Below are positions 1 through 8,523 of a DNA stretch of 20,403 bases, piece after piece. The stretch covers positions 1 to 20,403 of the forward strand of contig LT642376.1 in NCBI GenBank assembly GCA_900128585.1, in the 5' to 3' direction. Both the position numbers and the translations under genes were made by a program. This DNA comes from Stramenopiles sp. TOSAG23-3 (Eukaryota; Sar). Each line of letters begins with the position of its first letter. Position 1 is the first letter of the stretch. The notes beneath the pieces were generated by a model. That model did not search any database. It was not told the origin of the DNA and saw nothing but the letters and a program-made list of their open reading frames with translations.

Positions 1-2
1 GT

Positions 3-3000
3 GAACATGGGACGTATGGAGACGAAGAGGGTGCGACAAACATTTCATTTTGCAAGAACTGCTCTTCGGGTAGGTTTCCAATTTCAAAAACCGGCCTAAT
101 GACTTCAGAAGACAAGGCCTGCGACGGCACGTGTGATCAGGGAAAATTTGGTACCGGCCCTGGGAAGAGAGAGGAGAAATTTGCGTGCGATGGCTGTCCC
201 AACGGAAGATACGGTGACCAATATGCCCTCCCGAACGAGGCCTTGGGGTGCCCGTACTCTCCAGGGTTACTCTTGAGCCCGTCAGGCTTTCTATCGATAG
301 ACGAAGGCACAGGAGGAGGAGGAGCGATAGGGGGGGGGGAAATTATTCGAATAAAGGGATTCAATACAATCCCCCAAAGCCGTGTCTTGATTAATGCTGC
401 TCTGGTGGGGACGGAAGAACTGCTAACGGAGGAAGGAAACCCACTTCTGAGAGTAACGCCTGGATTCCTTAATATTAGCACAGCGGATGGTTGGAGAAAT
501 TTTACGGATTCAGACGGATTTCAGTTCACAATAATTTCGGAACTTGGGGATTATTGCCACGAGAGGGTAGACGCCGACGGTCCATCTTGTCATAATAGAT
601 GCAAATATAACGAGACTAGCTTTAAGTTAGAGCTGACATGCACAAGCGATGATGTCTACTACTCTACTGACGCAGTGACGCAGAGGGTTAACCTCAGTAT
701 TGTCGAATTAAAAACAAGACTATCTCCCCTACGACCAGTGTTATTCGTAGGCGACACTTTCACCGAATTGCGCATAGAGTGGAATAGAGACGTTGACGAC
801 AGTGAGCAGGCAATGCAGGAAATGAAAAGGTATTGTGGTTGGAATTCGTTTGAAGTTCAAGTCAGCACTAGTGAATACTTCCCCAAGGAAATTACAAATG
901 TCAGAAAGCAAAAATTTGCATACACCAATGCGACGGGCAACAGCACAGCCGGAACGTTCCACTTTCGTACGAACGTCAGCAAAAAGCTGTCTGATGAAGT
1001 CGTTTATGTCCGGGTTAAGAAAATAGCATTTCCGGACTCGGGCTGGTCCACGACCTCCTTGGGCTGGAAGGTAGTGAGCCAATGCCACAACATGATGCAA
1101 CACCAGGACACTTCTTTTCGGCTGACTGACTGGGGCTGTAGGGATCTGCCATCAACATTCTTGATAACCATTTACCCAGAAACCACTGTCATTGCGGGCA
1201 GAAACATTTCGATTTCTATTGCAAAGGGTCAAGATCACTTGTTCTCCATGAAGCCAGATGATACACGGCTGTTGCTTGCCGGGACACCCCTGAACATTGC
1301 ACCGGGCGAGGTCTCCCAAGATCGTAAAACTCTTAATAACGTTTTCGTTTCTGGTGATGGGGTATGCGCCCCATCTGGTAGTGCCGGCTGTGAAAAGTGG
1401 ACGCAGTTGGCCATTACGGAAATGATCTCCAATGCCAGTGGTGCATTAGACGTTTTCTTTGTGGGAAAATCTTGCCCGACTTCTGAAGTCTGCGTACGGA
1501 TTCCTTCGGACTACAAACTGTATCCCCGGGACACATGTCTCACTCTGCAAGACAGCGCTTGCAAGGAATGCCCGGTCGGAGGGCGGTGCCCAGGCGGCAC
1601 ACAGATTTGGGCCCTTCCCCATTTTGGTACAAAAACAGAAAAAAACATTCAAATGTGCAAAGAGCCCTCGACAAGGTGCAGGGGCTATATTGACGACGAA
1701 AAAAAAGAATTGTGTGCCTCTGGCTACGGCGGGATGCTTTGTGGAGGGTGCACAAAGGGTTTTTTCACGAATCCTGTCGGAACCCGAGCATGTTTCCCTT
1801 GCCCTTCTAGCGATGCATCCTCGGCCATTGGGAATGCATTGTTGCCAATTTTATATTTGACTGTGGTTTTTGCTCTTGGTGCGGCATTTGCATTTCTCGT
1901 GTCGTACGCAGCATACAGGCGAAACGGGGGCACCATCAGAGGAGGAGTCGTCCGCACGATGGGATTTCTTACCTACCTCTTCCTGTCACTGTCGTTGTTG
2001 GCGCAGGTGAGCAGAAAAGCGAACGGAAATCTTCCAGAATACTTTCAAGTGTTTGCGTCACAGGTGGCACTGTTTCAAATGGACGCGCCCGGGCCTATCG
2101 CTCCCTCGTGCACCGAGCACCCTTTCTGGAGGCACCATGCCATCTTTACATTTTCAATTCTGTCAGTGCTTAGCACTGTGCTGTTTCTAGAAAAGCGATG
2201 CATCAAGGCACTGTGGACGGGGAAGGTAGCTCACGGTGCCACAGTCTGGCTCTTCCTGTCGTATGCGCTGATGTCCAACCTTGCATTAGATACGATACAT
2301 TGCGTTTCTAGTGGCCGCAAAAGCCGCCCGGAAGATGCGGCGATGGTGATGGCGAACAATCCGACCGTCGCATGCTTCGTAGGGGATCACACGATTGCAT
2401 TTCTGTCGGCCATCGCCGCGCTGGTCTTGCATGGTTTTCTCTTCCCTCTATACTGTGCATGGAAAGTAAATGCGCTGCGCCTTCGTTGTCTCCAGCAGGC
2501 AAAGTCAAGAGAGTCTAACATAAAGATTGAAACGGAAGAACGCTTCGACATTTATGGAGAAAATGTGTGGAAGTACTTTCTGTCGAACTTGTATCGACCA
2601 CGGTACTATTATTTTCACCATGTTGAGCTTTTTGTGTTGGCCGTAGGCTCATGGTGCAATGAGTTTCTCTTCCGCGCCTCTCCTATGGCCCACCTTGTCG
2701 TCTTCTCGACCCTCTTGACGATCAGTGCAGCTGCGTACATTTACAAACAACCGTTTTTGCCCGACCACCAATGGAAATTTTCCGTCCGGGTGTTCTTATC
2801 GTTTTGCACCCTTCTCAACGTTTTTGTGAACTACTTTTCAATGTCAACTGTGCTTGACAACGACAAAACCCACCACTTGACGTGGCTGGTGCCGGTTACT
2901 TTTACTATGAACATAATGCTGTTCGTAGTGCTGTTTTTTGCATTTGGGAAAGTCCTGTTGGGCGGGGCCCACAAAGAAGAGAAGAAGAAACGAATTCTGC

Positions 3001-3707
3001 CACAGCGGAAAAGGAGTGAAGTACGGTGGTCAAATAACCCAATGGTAGACCGACAGGGGGTGGTAGAGCTTACAACCATTGTGAAGGGCACAGGCTTGCA
3101 AACGAATGCCACCACAGAAGAGGCCGCATCGGAGCCCACCCACCTCGAAGACGGGGCTGATGAAGTTCATGAGGAGTCAGTGGCATGGAGCAAACACTTT
3201 GATCCAGCGTCTGAAAATTCATTTTATGAGTGCATTGTAAGCTGTGTATCATGGGGAAAGCCAGCTGGATTGACTGACGCAGCAGAAGTATGTACCCGGC
3301 AAAACGCTTTGGGGGAGGTGTACTATAGTTTTAAGACCCGGCGGACTACGTGGGACCTTCCTGCTGGCGTAGACGAAGCGAGTGTTCATGATGCCAGCGC
3401 ACCGCCCCCGGTTGAACGCATAGATCACGTCGTACCGCAATCAAACTGTGCGAGCATCGAATATGGTGGGAGTGCAGGTTGCCTACTCGCCGAAGCTCGA
3501 CAGCGGTTAAAGGATGCTGCCGACAGGAATACCGTTCTACCCCCAGCTGACATAAACGTAAGGGGCGAGTTGTGGGAAGTGATAGACGAGAGCGGCAATA
3601 CTTGTTATTTGAACATCAAAAATAACAAGGTTTCCTACACTCTCCCTAAAGGGTGGGTGAGGTCTTTGGCAAAGCACCGATTCGGCAACAGCGGTACATA
3701 CGAGTAA
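3..3707 (+). CDS. Cys-rich multi-pass receptor-like protein with C-terminal WW-like domains (5' partial)
   Basis: Probable surface receptor; no family name assigned. The first ATG is at 99, but the frame is open back to base 3 and already encodes Cys-repeat sequence (C-x2-C-x2-GRF), so the true start lies left of the window. In residues counted from the ATG at 99: residues 1-55 hold TNFR/GCC2-GCC3-like Cys repeats; about 60-460 is a luminal/extracellular region with a TIG-like Gly-rich start and many N-x-S/T sites; 480-570 is a second Cys-rich block (CPVGGRC, CASGYGGMLCGGC) just before the membrane. About eight hydrophobic helices follow (578-952). The cytosolic tail has two WW-like units: about 1066-1090 (YY...TTWDLP, first Trp replaced by Val) and 1157-1184 (first Trp kept, second Trp replaced by Tyr). 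The TAA stop is followed by AATAAA. Ligand and signalling role are unknown. Confidence 0.85.
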   Translation, partial: EHGTYGDEEGATNISFCKNCSSGRFPISKTGLMTSEDKACDGTCDQGKFGTGPGKREEKFACDGCPNGRYGDQYALPNEALGCPYSPGLLLSPSGFLSIDEGTGGGGAIGGGEIIRIKGFNTIPQSRVLINAALVGTEELLTEEGNPLLRVTPGFLNISTADGWRNFTDSDGFQFTIISELGDYCHERVDADGPSCHNRCKYNETSFKLELTCTSDDVYYSTDAVTQRVNLSIVELKTRLSPLRPVLFVGDTFTELRIEWNRDVDDSEQAMQEMKRYCGWNSFEVQVSTSEYFPKEITNVRKQKFAYTNATGNSTAGTFHFRTNVSKKLSDEVVYVRVKKIAFPDSGWSTTSLGWKVVSQCHNMMQHQDTSFRLTDWGCRDLPSTFLITIYPETTVIAGRNISISIAKGQDHLFSMKPDDTRLLLAGTPLNIAPGEVSQDRKTLNNVFVSGDGVCAPSGSAGCEKWTQLAITEMISNASGALDVFFVGKSCPTSEVCVRIPSDYKLYPRDTCLTLQDSACKECPVGGRCPGGTQIWALPHFGTKTEKNIQMCKEPSTRCRGYIDDEKKELCASGYGGMLCGGCTKGFFTNPVGTRACFPCPSSDASSAIGNALLPILYLTVVFALGAAFAFLVSYAAYRRNGGTIRGGVVRTMGFLTYLFLSLSLLAQVSRKANGNLPEYFQVFASQVALFQMDAPGPIAPSCTEHPFWRHHAIFTFSILSVLSTVLFLEKRCIKALWTGKVAHGATVWLFLSYALMSNLALDTIHCVSSGRKSRPEDAAMVMANNPTVACFVGDHTIAFLSAIAALVLHGFLFPLYCAWKVNALRLRCLQQAKSRESNIKIETEERFDIYGENVWKYFLSNLYRPRYYYFHHVELFVLAVGSWCNEFLFRASPMAHLVVFSTLLTISAAAYIYKQPFLPDHQWKFSVRVFLSFCTLLNVFVNYFSMSTVLDNDKTHHLTWLVPVTFTMNIMLFVVLFFAFGKVLLGGAHKEEKKKRILPQRKRSEVRWSNNPMVDRQGVVELTTIVKGTGLQTNATTEEAASEPTHLEDGADEVHEESVAWSKHFDPASENSFYECIVSCVSWGKPAGLTDAAEVCTRQNALGEVYYSFKTRRTTWDLPAGVDEASVHDASAPPPVERIDHVVPQSNCASIEYGGSAGCLLAEARQRLKDAADRNTVLPPADINVRGELWEVIDESGNTCYLNIKNNKVSYTLPKGWVRSLAKHRFGNSGTYE

Positions 3708-3936
3708 ATACAGACAACCACCGTCTACGCGGGGACGCGGACACGGCAGACTGACTGACAAAAGTAGGACAGGAGAACCCATTTCTCATTCATGGTTTCT
3801 TAAATAAAGCAGCAGCGCGAAAGATATTTATTCATAACTTTCAGACTAATATTTCTGGTTCTCAGGGAGATTCCATATTTATCAATTTGTGTGATAAATA
3901 CAGTGTAGGTTTTACTATTTTAAGAATTCTTAGACC
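3708..3936. other. spacer between two convergent genes
   Basis: This 229-base AT-rich spacer holds the 3' ends of two genes that face each other. Besides the plus-strand AATAAA it has a minus-strand AATAAA (TTTATT at 3827-3832) about 105 bases past the stop of the leftward gene, so the two 3' UTRs probably overlap. A perfect 9-base inverted repeat lies at 3876-3884 and 3892-3900 with a 7-base loop. No ORF is supported here. Confidence 0.6.
3803..3808 (+). terminator. poly(A) signal AATAAA of the receptor-like gene
   Basis: A canonical AATAAA lies 96 bases after the TAA stop of the plus-strand receptor-like gene. The position is typical for a 3' UTR signal, but no transcript evidence is available. 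Confidence 0.5.
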
Positions 3937-6654
3937 CTAAAAACCGTACCGTTTTTTCCGCGCGAGAGCTTCCAGATCGTCACCGTGGCCGTCGTCTCCT
4001 GTGCCTTTCTTCGCCACACCGCCTTTTTTGCCCTTTCCTTTCTTCATTGCCTTTTGCCTGGCAATATAGTCATTTCTCATCGTTCTCACATCAAATCCAA
4101 ATGATACGCTTTCGAGGACCACGACCCATAGAACAAGGGTAACAAAGACCGCGCACGTTCTGAAGGATGCTACAATGACTGTCAAGGCAAACGTAACGAG
4201 GTTCAGTGCCCAGTTCAGACCTCTTGTGTTCCCCGAGTCTTCAAACGCGAGCGTTTTCTGGGCGGTGAAATTTATAGGGGGGTCACTTGTTACTTCCCCA
4301 AGTTTCGCAAGAACGACCATAGGCTTTGCAAATAGTAACCAAAATAAAGTGGAACTTTTAGCGACAACAGTGATCACCGACTGGTGGCTGTCAGAGTTGA
4401 ACTCTTTGGCCTTACCAAGAATATTGTAGTGTTCTATTGTCTTCGAATCCCAGATGCCGAACGTCACTTTTACAAGAACAGTAACCCCGTTCAAAATTGT
4501 CGCGAGCAAGCCGGCCACGTACCGAAGGGCCACTTCCGCGCGGGAAACACGCAAACTCGCTTTTGCCGCAGTCGTGCCTTTCTGAGGACTTGGCGCGAGT
4601 TTTGCCGTTTTTGTGCTCGCATACGTGCACAGCGTGGCGGGTATGAGCTTTGGGTCCACATGAAATACTTTTTCCACCGCGGGCATTTTGTGGTCATCGT
4701 CTTTGTTTTCGCTAAAGGCTTTGATGAACAACACCGTAACAAAAGGGACCAGCACGACCAACACAACGTACGACAGGTAAAACACAACGGTGTCCTCCGT
4801 CCCACACGTATACTCATCCATGTACACCACCGAAAACAGCGTGTAGAGAATGCTGGATGTGAGGTTTGTGAATATGATCATCGCATACAGAATAATGCCC
4901 GTGCTCAAACTGCCCAAATGGTTGATAAGCGACACCATCGTCTTTCCACGGCCGTGCTTAATGGCCTCCATTGCGGACGCCGCCAAGAACAGGATGTTCC
5001 CTTGCTCCATGACATAAAGCAGCATGCACAGGGAAAGGCCAACCAACAAGCTGCCCGACAACACAACGCCAGGGCAGACATTGTTTACGGTATGCCCTTC
5101 AAACAACATTGGGAAAAACATTAGATCAAACATTTTCCAGTCTAGCACAAAGCTGAAGTCGGGCAGCCTTAACAATGCCAGTGAGACTTTGAACGATGTC
5201 TTCAGAGACGCTGCGTACGTAGTGCGAGCATATTCGTCCATGGCGACGACTTGTAGCATGAGCATCACGTTGAACAAAAGTTTGAACAACCGAAAAAAGA
5301 ATGATCCGGTGCGAAGAACAATCAAGGCGGCAAACACCAAGGTTGCTTTTCGTGCACGAAGACCAGGCCCCAGCGCGGAAATCTGCTCCTGAACAATCCC
5401 ATGGCTTTTCTCCGCCTCTTCGGCAGAGTATTGAGAACCTTTTTCCGCCTGCTTTGCGTTCGCTGGCTTCAATTTTTTCTTCATTTTTTCCAACTGCTTC
5501 TTCAAGCGAGACTGATGGCGTTCTACCGTTCGAATTCGTGTACACGGAAGTAAAAACTCGACCTTTTTCCCCAAAGCCTTGCCCGGGCGAATCAGCGCAA
5601 CTTTTACGATACGCTTAATTTCCGCAACCTTGCACTTCTTCCAGTAGTTTCCATCGCTTTCGACCCAATTCCCTTCCGGCCTCGCCTCTATGATTTGCCC
5701 AACTTCAATTTTTTTCCACTCTGCAACGCCATGCGAGGAAACCAGGGGCTTCCCCGTGTTGTCCATTGCATTTCTATCTAGCCAAGTGCGATAGGTGGCG
5801 CCTTTGCTTCTCCATAACAACTTCATCCTGTAGATGTGCTCCACGATTTCCCCCTCTTTCCACCCATTCACGGTGCTGTTCCAGACCACGACAGTATCGC
5901 CTTTTAAAAAGGAGTCGTGCACTGTCCGTCCTTTAAAATTTCTCACAAACAAATTCATAAGGAGCGATATTGCATTCAAAAGTCTGTCGATGCCGTGAAA
6001 GCGCACAATAAAAACAAACAGGAGAAACGTGAGAGCGCTGAACGCCGCACCTAGCCCAATTTCGAGGCCTGATGCCAGGCCGTAGTGACCTGTGCCAAGG
6101 TGTGCTAAGCTACGGTTTGAAAAAAACAGAATATTTCGACCATAGCCAATCATAGAGTTTTCCCTCGATGGGGGCGCAAACATCCCAATTATTTTCCCAT
6201 CTGGAATCACCACGCATGATAAATATTTTTCTGCGCAAAACTCGACGCACGTTTCGGCCTGCCTCTCTACGTTGCCCTCTTCGTCCACCTCGTAAAGGCT
6301 GCATGCACTGGCCTCCTTGCATGCTACGTGTGTGCAAGCGATGTAATCGTCGATCCCCGATATTGCAGTAACCTTGGAGACGTTCGTGAGACACACGCCT
6401 CGTGATCTCGGTAAATGAACGCGCGCATAGTACTGGTCCTGGTGTTTGGCGTATTCGGCCGACGATTTGTTTCTCCGAACATCGTCCAAAAAGGTGTTCC
6501 CCATGACCAAAGTGCATCGTGTGTGACTATTCCAATCGTTTGATTGCACTGTAATTTCTACCGCAGTGCAGTCTCCGTATTCTGCCGTTTGCAACGCATC
6601 GCCAGCATTCAGCACTAACGAGAGAATCACTGCAACAACCGGCCAGACAAACAT
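3937..6654 (-). CDS. multi-pass membrane protein with two internal SH3/Tudor-like barrels
   Basis: Not assigned to a named family. The 905-residue protein starts at an ATG followed by a signal-peptide-like segment (residues 1-21). Residues 22-190 form a Cys-containing ectodomain with N-x-S/T sites, and 195-218 is a membrane helix. The cytosolic insert has two segments that read like SH3/Tudor/Agenet barrels: about 250-292 (GDTVVVW...GWKEGEIV) and 318-376 (VGQIIEA...YWKKCKVAEIKR...). A basic, probably coiled-coil stretch (380-420) follows, then about eight to nine hydrophobic helices from 437 to about 860, and a Lys/Gly-rich tail ending at 905. The plan (ectodomain, membrane, soluble domain, membrane bundle) suggests a surface sensor or channel-like protein, but that is inference. 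It is convergent with the plus-strand receptor-like gene. Confidence 0.85.
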   Translation of the reverse strand: MFVWPVVAVILSLVLNAGDALQTAEYGDCTAVEITVQSNDWNSHTRCTLVMGNTFLDDVRRNKSSAEYAKHQDQYYARVHLPRSRGVCLTNVSKVTAISGIDDYIACTHVACKEASACSLYEVDEEGNVERQAETCVEFCAEKYLSCVVIPDGKIIGMFAPPSRENSMIGYGRNILFFSNRSLAHLGTGHYGLASGLEIGLGAAFSALTFLLFVFIVRFHGIDRLLNAISLLMNLFVRNFKGRTVHDSFLKGDTVVVWNSTVNGWKEGEIVEHIYRMKLLWRSKGATYRTWLDRNAMDNTGKPLVSSHGVAEWKKIEVGQIIEARPEGNWVESDGNYWKKCKVAEIKRIVKVALIRPGKALGKKVEFLLPCTRIRTVERHQSRLKKQLEKMKKKLKPANAKQAEKGSQYSAEEAEKSHGIVQEQISALGPGLRARKATLVFAALIVLRTGSFFFRLFKLLFNVMLMLQVVAMDEYARTTYAASLKTSFKVSLALLRLPDFSFVLDWKMFDLMFFPMLFEGHTVNNVCPGVVLSGSLLVGLSLCMLLYVMEQGNILFLAASAMEAIKHGRGKTMVSLINHLGSLSTGIILYAMIIFTNLTSSILYTLFSVVYMDEYTCGTEDTVVFYLSYVVLVVLVPFVTVLFIKAFSENKDDDHKMPAVEKVFHVDPKLIPATLCTYASTKTAKLAPSPQKGTTAAKASLRVSRAEVALRYVAGLLATILNGVTVLVKVTFGIWDSKTIEHYNILGKAKEFNSDSHQSVITVVAKSSTLFWLLFAKPMVVLAKLGEVTSDPPINFTAQKTLAFEDSGNTRGLNWALNLVTFALTVIVASFRTCAVFVTLVLWVVVLESVSFGFDVRTMRNDYIARQKAMKKGKGKKGGVAKKGTGDDGHGDDLEALARKKRYGF

Positions 6655-7236
6655 GCTATTTATTGGCCACTACACAGGATTGCTTCGGCCAGTTCAAACG
6701 GTCTGTTTAGCGTCCATTTCTTTCAAAAGAAAAGGTTTCTATCGAAAAAATGAGAACGGCTCAATAATATTAATAATAGTATACAATTTCAAACTCACTC
6801 ATATATTCGAAACGATCCAACACACAACGGCTATCCCCTCCTCCTCCCCCCTCTTCTCCCCACATTCTTCTTCTTTCTTCTATTTAATAAAATAATATTT
6901 AATTATTATTTTTTTTTTAATAATAAAAAATATTTTTGCGTGTAAAATCAATGCTGTGTTGATGTGTTATTATTCCCCTTCTTCTTTATATATTCCAAGT
7001 GATTCATGTCGCATTTTAAAATTATTTTGGAAACCAACCCTTTTATTCATTTTGTATTCTAATGTGTTTTTGAATATGATATTATTGATGAGATATATTA
7101 TTTATATTTCTTTAATATTTCTAACAACATTTTTTTTCATATATCATCACACATAAACTTTAAAGTTTATCACATAAACTATAATATTCAAGGTCTAGCA
7201 AATATATATATCATTAACAGGCGAAATAAGGTTTCC
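6655..7236. other. AT-rich intergenic region upstream of the barrel membrane protein
   Basis: This 582-base spacer lies between the 5' end of the leftward barrel protein gene and the 3' end of the MRH-type gene. It has a pyrimidine-rich tract on the plus strand (6833-6883), long T/A runs at 6885-6935, and a perfect 18-base palindrome at 7153-7170. Short open frames in it lack ATG starts or have AT-driven composition, so I see no gene. Confidence 0.6.
7153..7170. repeat. 18-base perfect palindrome
   Basis: ATAAACTTTAAAGTTTAT is its own reverse complement. A 10-base direct repeat (CACATAAACT) occurs at 7150-7159 and again at 7171-7180, overlapping and then abutting the palindrome. It sits about 70-80 bases past the stop codon of the leftward MRH-type gene. 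Function unknown. Confidence 0.7.
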
Positions 7237-8121
7237 CTACACTGCCCACGAGTTTCTTGGTGGCTCGTACCCGCCTCGTTTCAACGGAACTAGTTCAGAA
7301 GATTTCCGCACCGGGTTCATGTCCCATCTTTGATCCCCGGTTGTGCTCAACAGTTTTTCGCTTTTGCCACAATAGTTCATATTAACATATACCGCAACAC
7401 CAATTGCAACTACAGCGATCAAAATCCACACCCAGGTTGGTTCCATTGGTGTATCGTCCTTCTGATTCGTGTCGTCTTCTTTCGGAATTTCACTAGACGA
7501 TGTGGATATTGGGCTTGTGGCCGATATGGCTATGCTGTTCTGGGGCACACCTGTTATTGACGAGGCCTTTTCTTTCAGGGCTGAGGTATAGGCTGCCGAT
7601 CGCATTCGGCCAATGGTTGTATCATCCTCTGCCCCCGAACTAACTTTAACAGAGTAATAAAGTCTTGTTTGCGTTGAAAGCAACCGTCTCCGAACTTGCA
7701 CAGTCGATATAGACAAAATTGTAACCCTGCCAAAGCGAAGACCAAGAACTGACGCAATAGCATTTCGAAATTCTTCTTGTTTACTCTGGACTTGAAACAA
7801 TGTCAGACCGCTCCAAAGTAGGGCTTGTGTTATCGTTGTATCCGCTCGGGCCGTCGACGTTGTTGTTCCCTCAGGGCGTGCCGCTGGTGTGGTGGTCGCA
7901 GCCTTGGGAATAACAGTTGTGATGGCAGCGGTACCCGGGCTGGTACTAGCATTTGTCGTTGCGTCCCCCGGCGTGCTGTTGGAGCATCCCCCATCACACG
8001 CATAACACGTCGGGAACAACAGGGTGTAAGCACACATAGATTGGTCCACCACTTTAAACGATGATGGCTCTGTGGTTGTACTGCAGGTAAAGTTAACTGT
8101 CAGGGATCTGGGAGCACCCAT
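7237..8121 (-). CDS. single-pass membrane protein with the end of an MRH-like domain (5' incomplete)
   Basis: The ATG frame gives 294 residues. The start (R-S-L-T-V-N-F-T-C ... C-x-Y-x7-C-Y-A-C) matches the last strands and cysteines of mannose-6-phosphate-receptor-homology domains, found in cargo receptors and Atg27-type proteins. Next come a Thr/Ala-rich, probably O-glycosylated stretch (about 48-92), a small alpha/beta segment (about 95-210) with the RVTILSIS...RRRLLS pattern seen in many protist surface proteins, a membrane helix near 230-247, and a cytosolic tail of about 45 residues. Upstream of the ATG the same frame stays open to 8178 and continues MRH-like sequence (FGGALLHLNNG...C), but no in-frame ATG precedes the TAA at 8179-8181 and no AG acceptor lies between. 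The first two-thirds of the MRH domain are therefore missing. It may be a truncated or decayed gene. Confidence 0.7.
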   Translation of the reverse strand: MGAPRSLTVNFTCSTTTEPSSFKVVDQSMCAYTLLFPTCYACDGGCSNSTPGDATTNASTSPGTAAITTVIPKAATTTPAARPEGTTTSTARADTTITQALLWSGLTLFQVQSKQEEFRNAIASVLGLRFGRVTILSISTVQVRRRLLSTQTRLYYSVKVSSGAEDDTTIGRMRSAAYTSALKEKASSITGVPQNSIAISATSPISTSSSEIPKEDDTNQKDDTPMEPTWVWILIAVVAIGVAVYVNMNYCGKSEKLLSTTGDQRWDMNPVRKSSELVPLKRGGYEPPRNSWAV

Positions 8122-8178
8122 TGGGCAATCGGTCCCCGCCCCATTGTTTAGGTGTAGTAGAGCACCCCCGAAATAGAA

Positions 8179-8521
8179 TTAAATATTTGCATAACTACAC
8201 GAAGTTGAATTGCCAATAATCATTCTTCAGTCACATAAATGATATGCTCCCGAAAAAAACATCCTAATTGTTTTTTTTTTATTGAAACACAACGCAAACA
8301 ATACACAAACTATACGCAAACAAAAAATCAAAAAAGCAAGAAAGAAGAAGTTCTTCTCTTTTCTGTGTGTGGTGTGCCTCCTCCTCCTCCTCCTTTTCTT
8401 TTTTTTTCTTTCTTCTTCTTCTTCCTTCTTCCTTCTTCTTCTTTCTTCTTCCGGAGGATCGATGATTATTCCGGCCGGACTGACTCTCTCCTCCATATCT
8501 ATTATATATGTCTAATATTTA
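8179..8521. other. intergenic region with TTC microsatellite
   Basis: This spacer lies between the MRH-type gene and the 3' end of the LRR gene. A long pyrimidine tract (CTC/TTC repeats) fills 8378-8452. Open frames across it encode only homopolymeric Leu/Phe/Ser or Arg/Lys/Glu runs and are products of the repeat. A short MRH-frame continuation at 8182-8223, beyond the in-frame stop, starts with an ATG at 8221-8223, but I cannot show it is coding. Confidence 0.6.
8378..8452. repeat. CTC/TTC microsatellite tract
   Basis: Almost pure pyrimidine on the plus strand, GAA/GAG on the minus strand. It lies about 260-330 bases upstream of the ATG of the leftward MRH-type gene. Confidence 0.85.
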
Positions 8522-8523
8522 TT
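8518..8523 (-). terminator. poly(A)-like AATAAA overlapping the stop codon of the LRR gene
   Basis: On the minus strand the stop reads TAATAAA, so the AATAAA hexamer starts inside the TAA stop (8522-8524). It could serve as the poly(A) signal with a very short 3' UTR, but this is unproven. Confidence 0.35.

Noticed and set aside
70-108. Possible 39-base intron (GTAGGT ... CTAAT ... TTCAG) in the receptor gene
   Set aside because: The unspliced frame keeps the regular Cys-repeat spacing (C-x2-C-x2-GRF-x6-GL), which splicing would destroy.
4384-5124. 246-codon plus-strand ORF opposite the barrel membrane protein
   Set aside because: Antisense shadow of a well-supported gene; composition is His/Arg/Gln-rich without domains.
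6956-7156. 66-codon hydrophobic ORF
   Set aside because: Starts with GTG and is typical of AT-rich DNA read as Phe/Leu/Ile.
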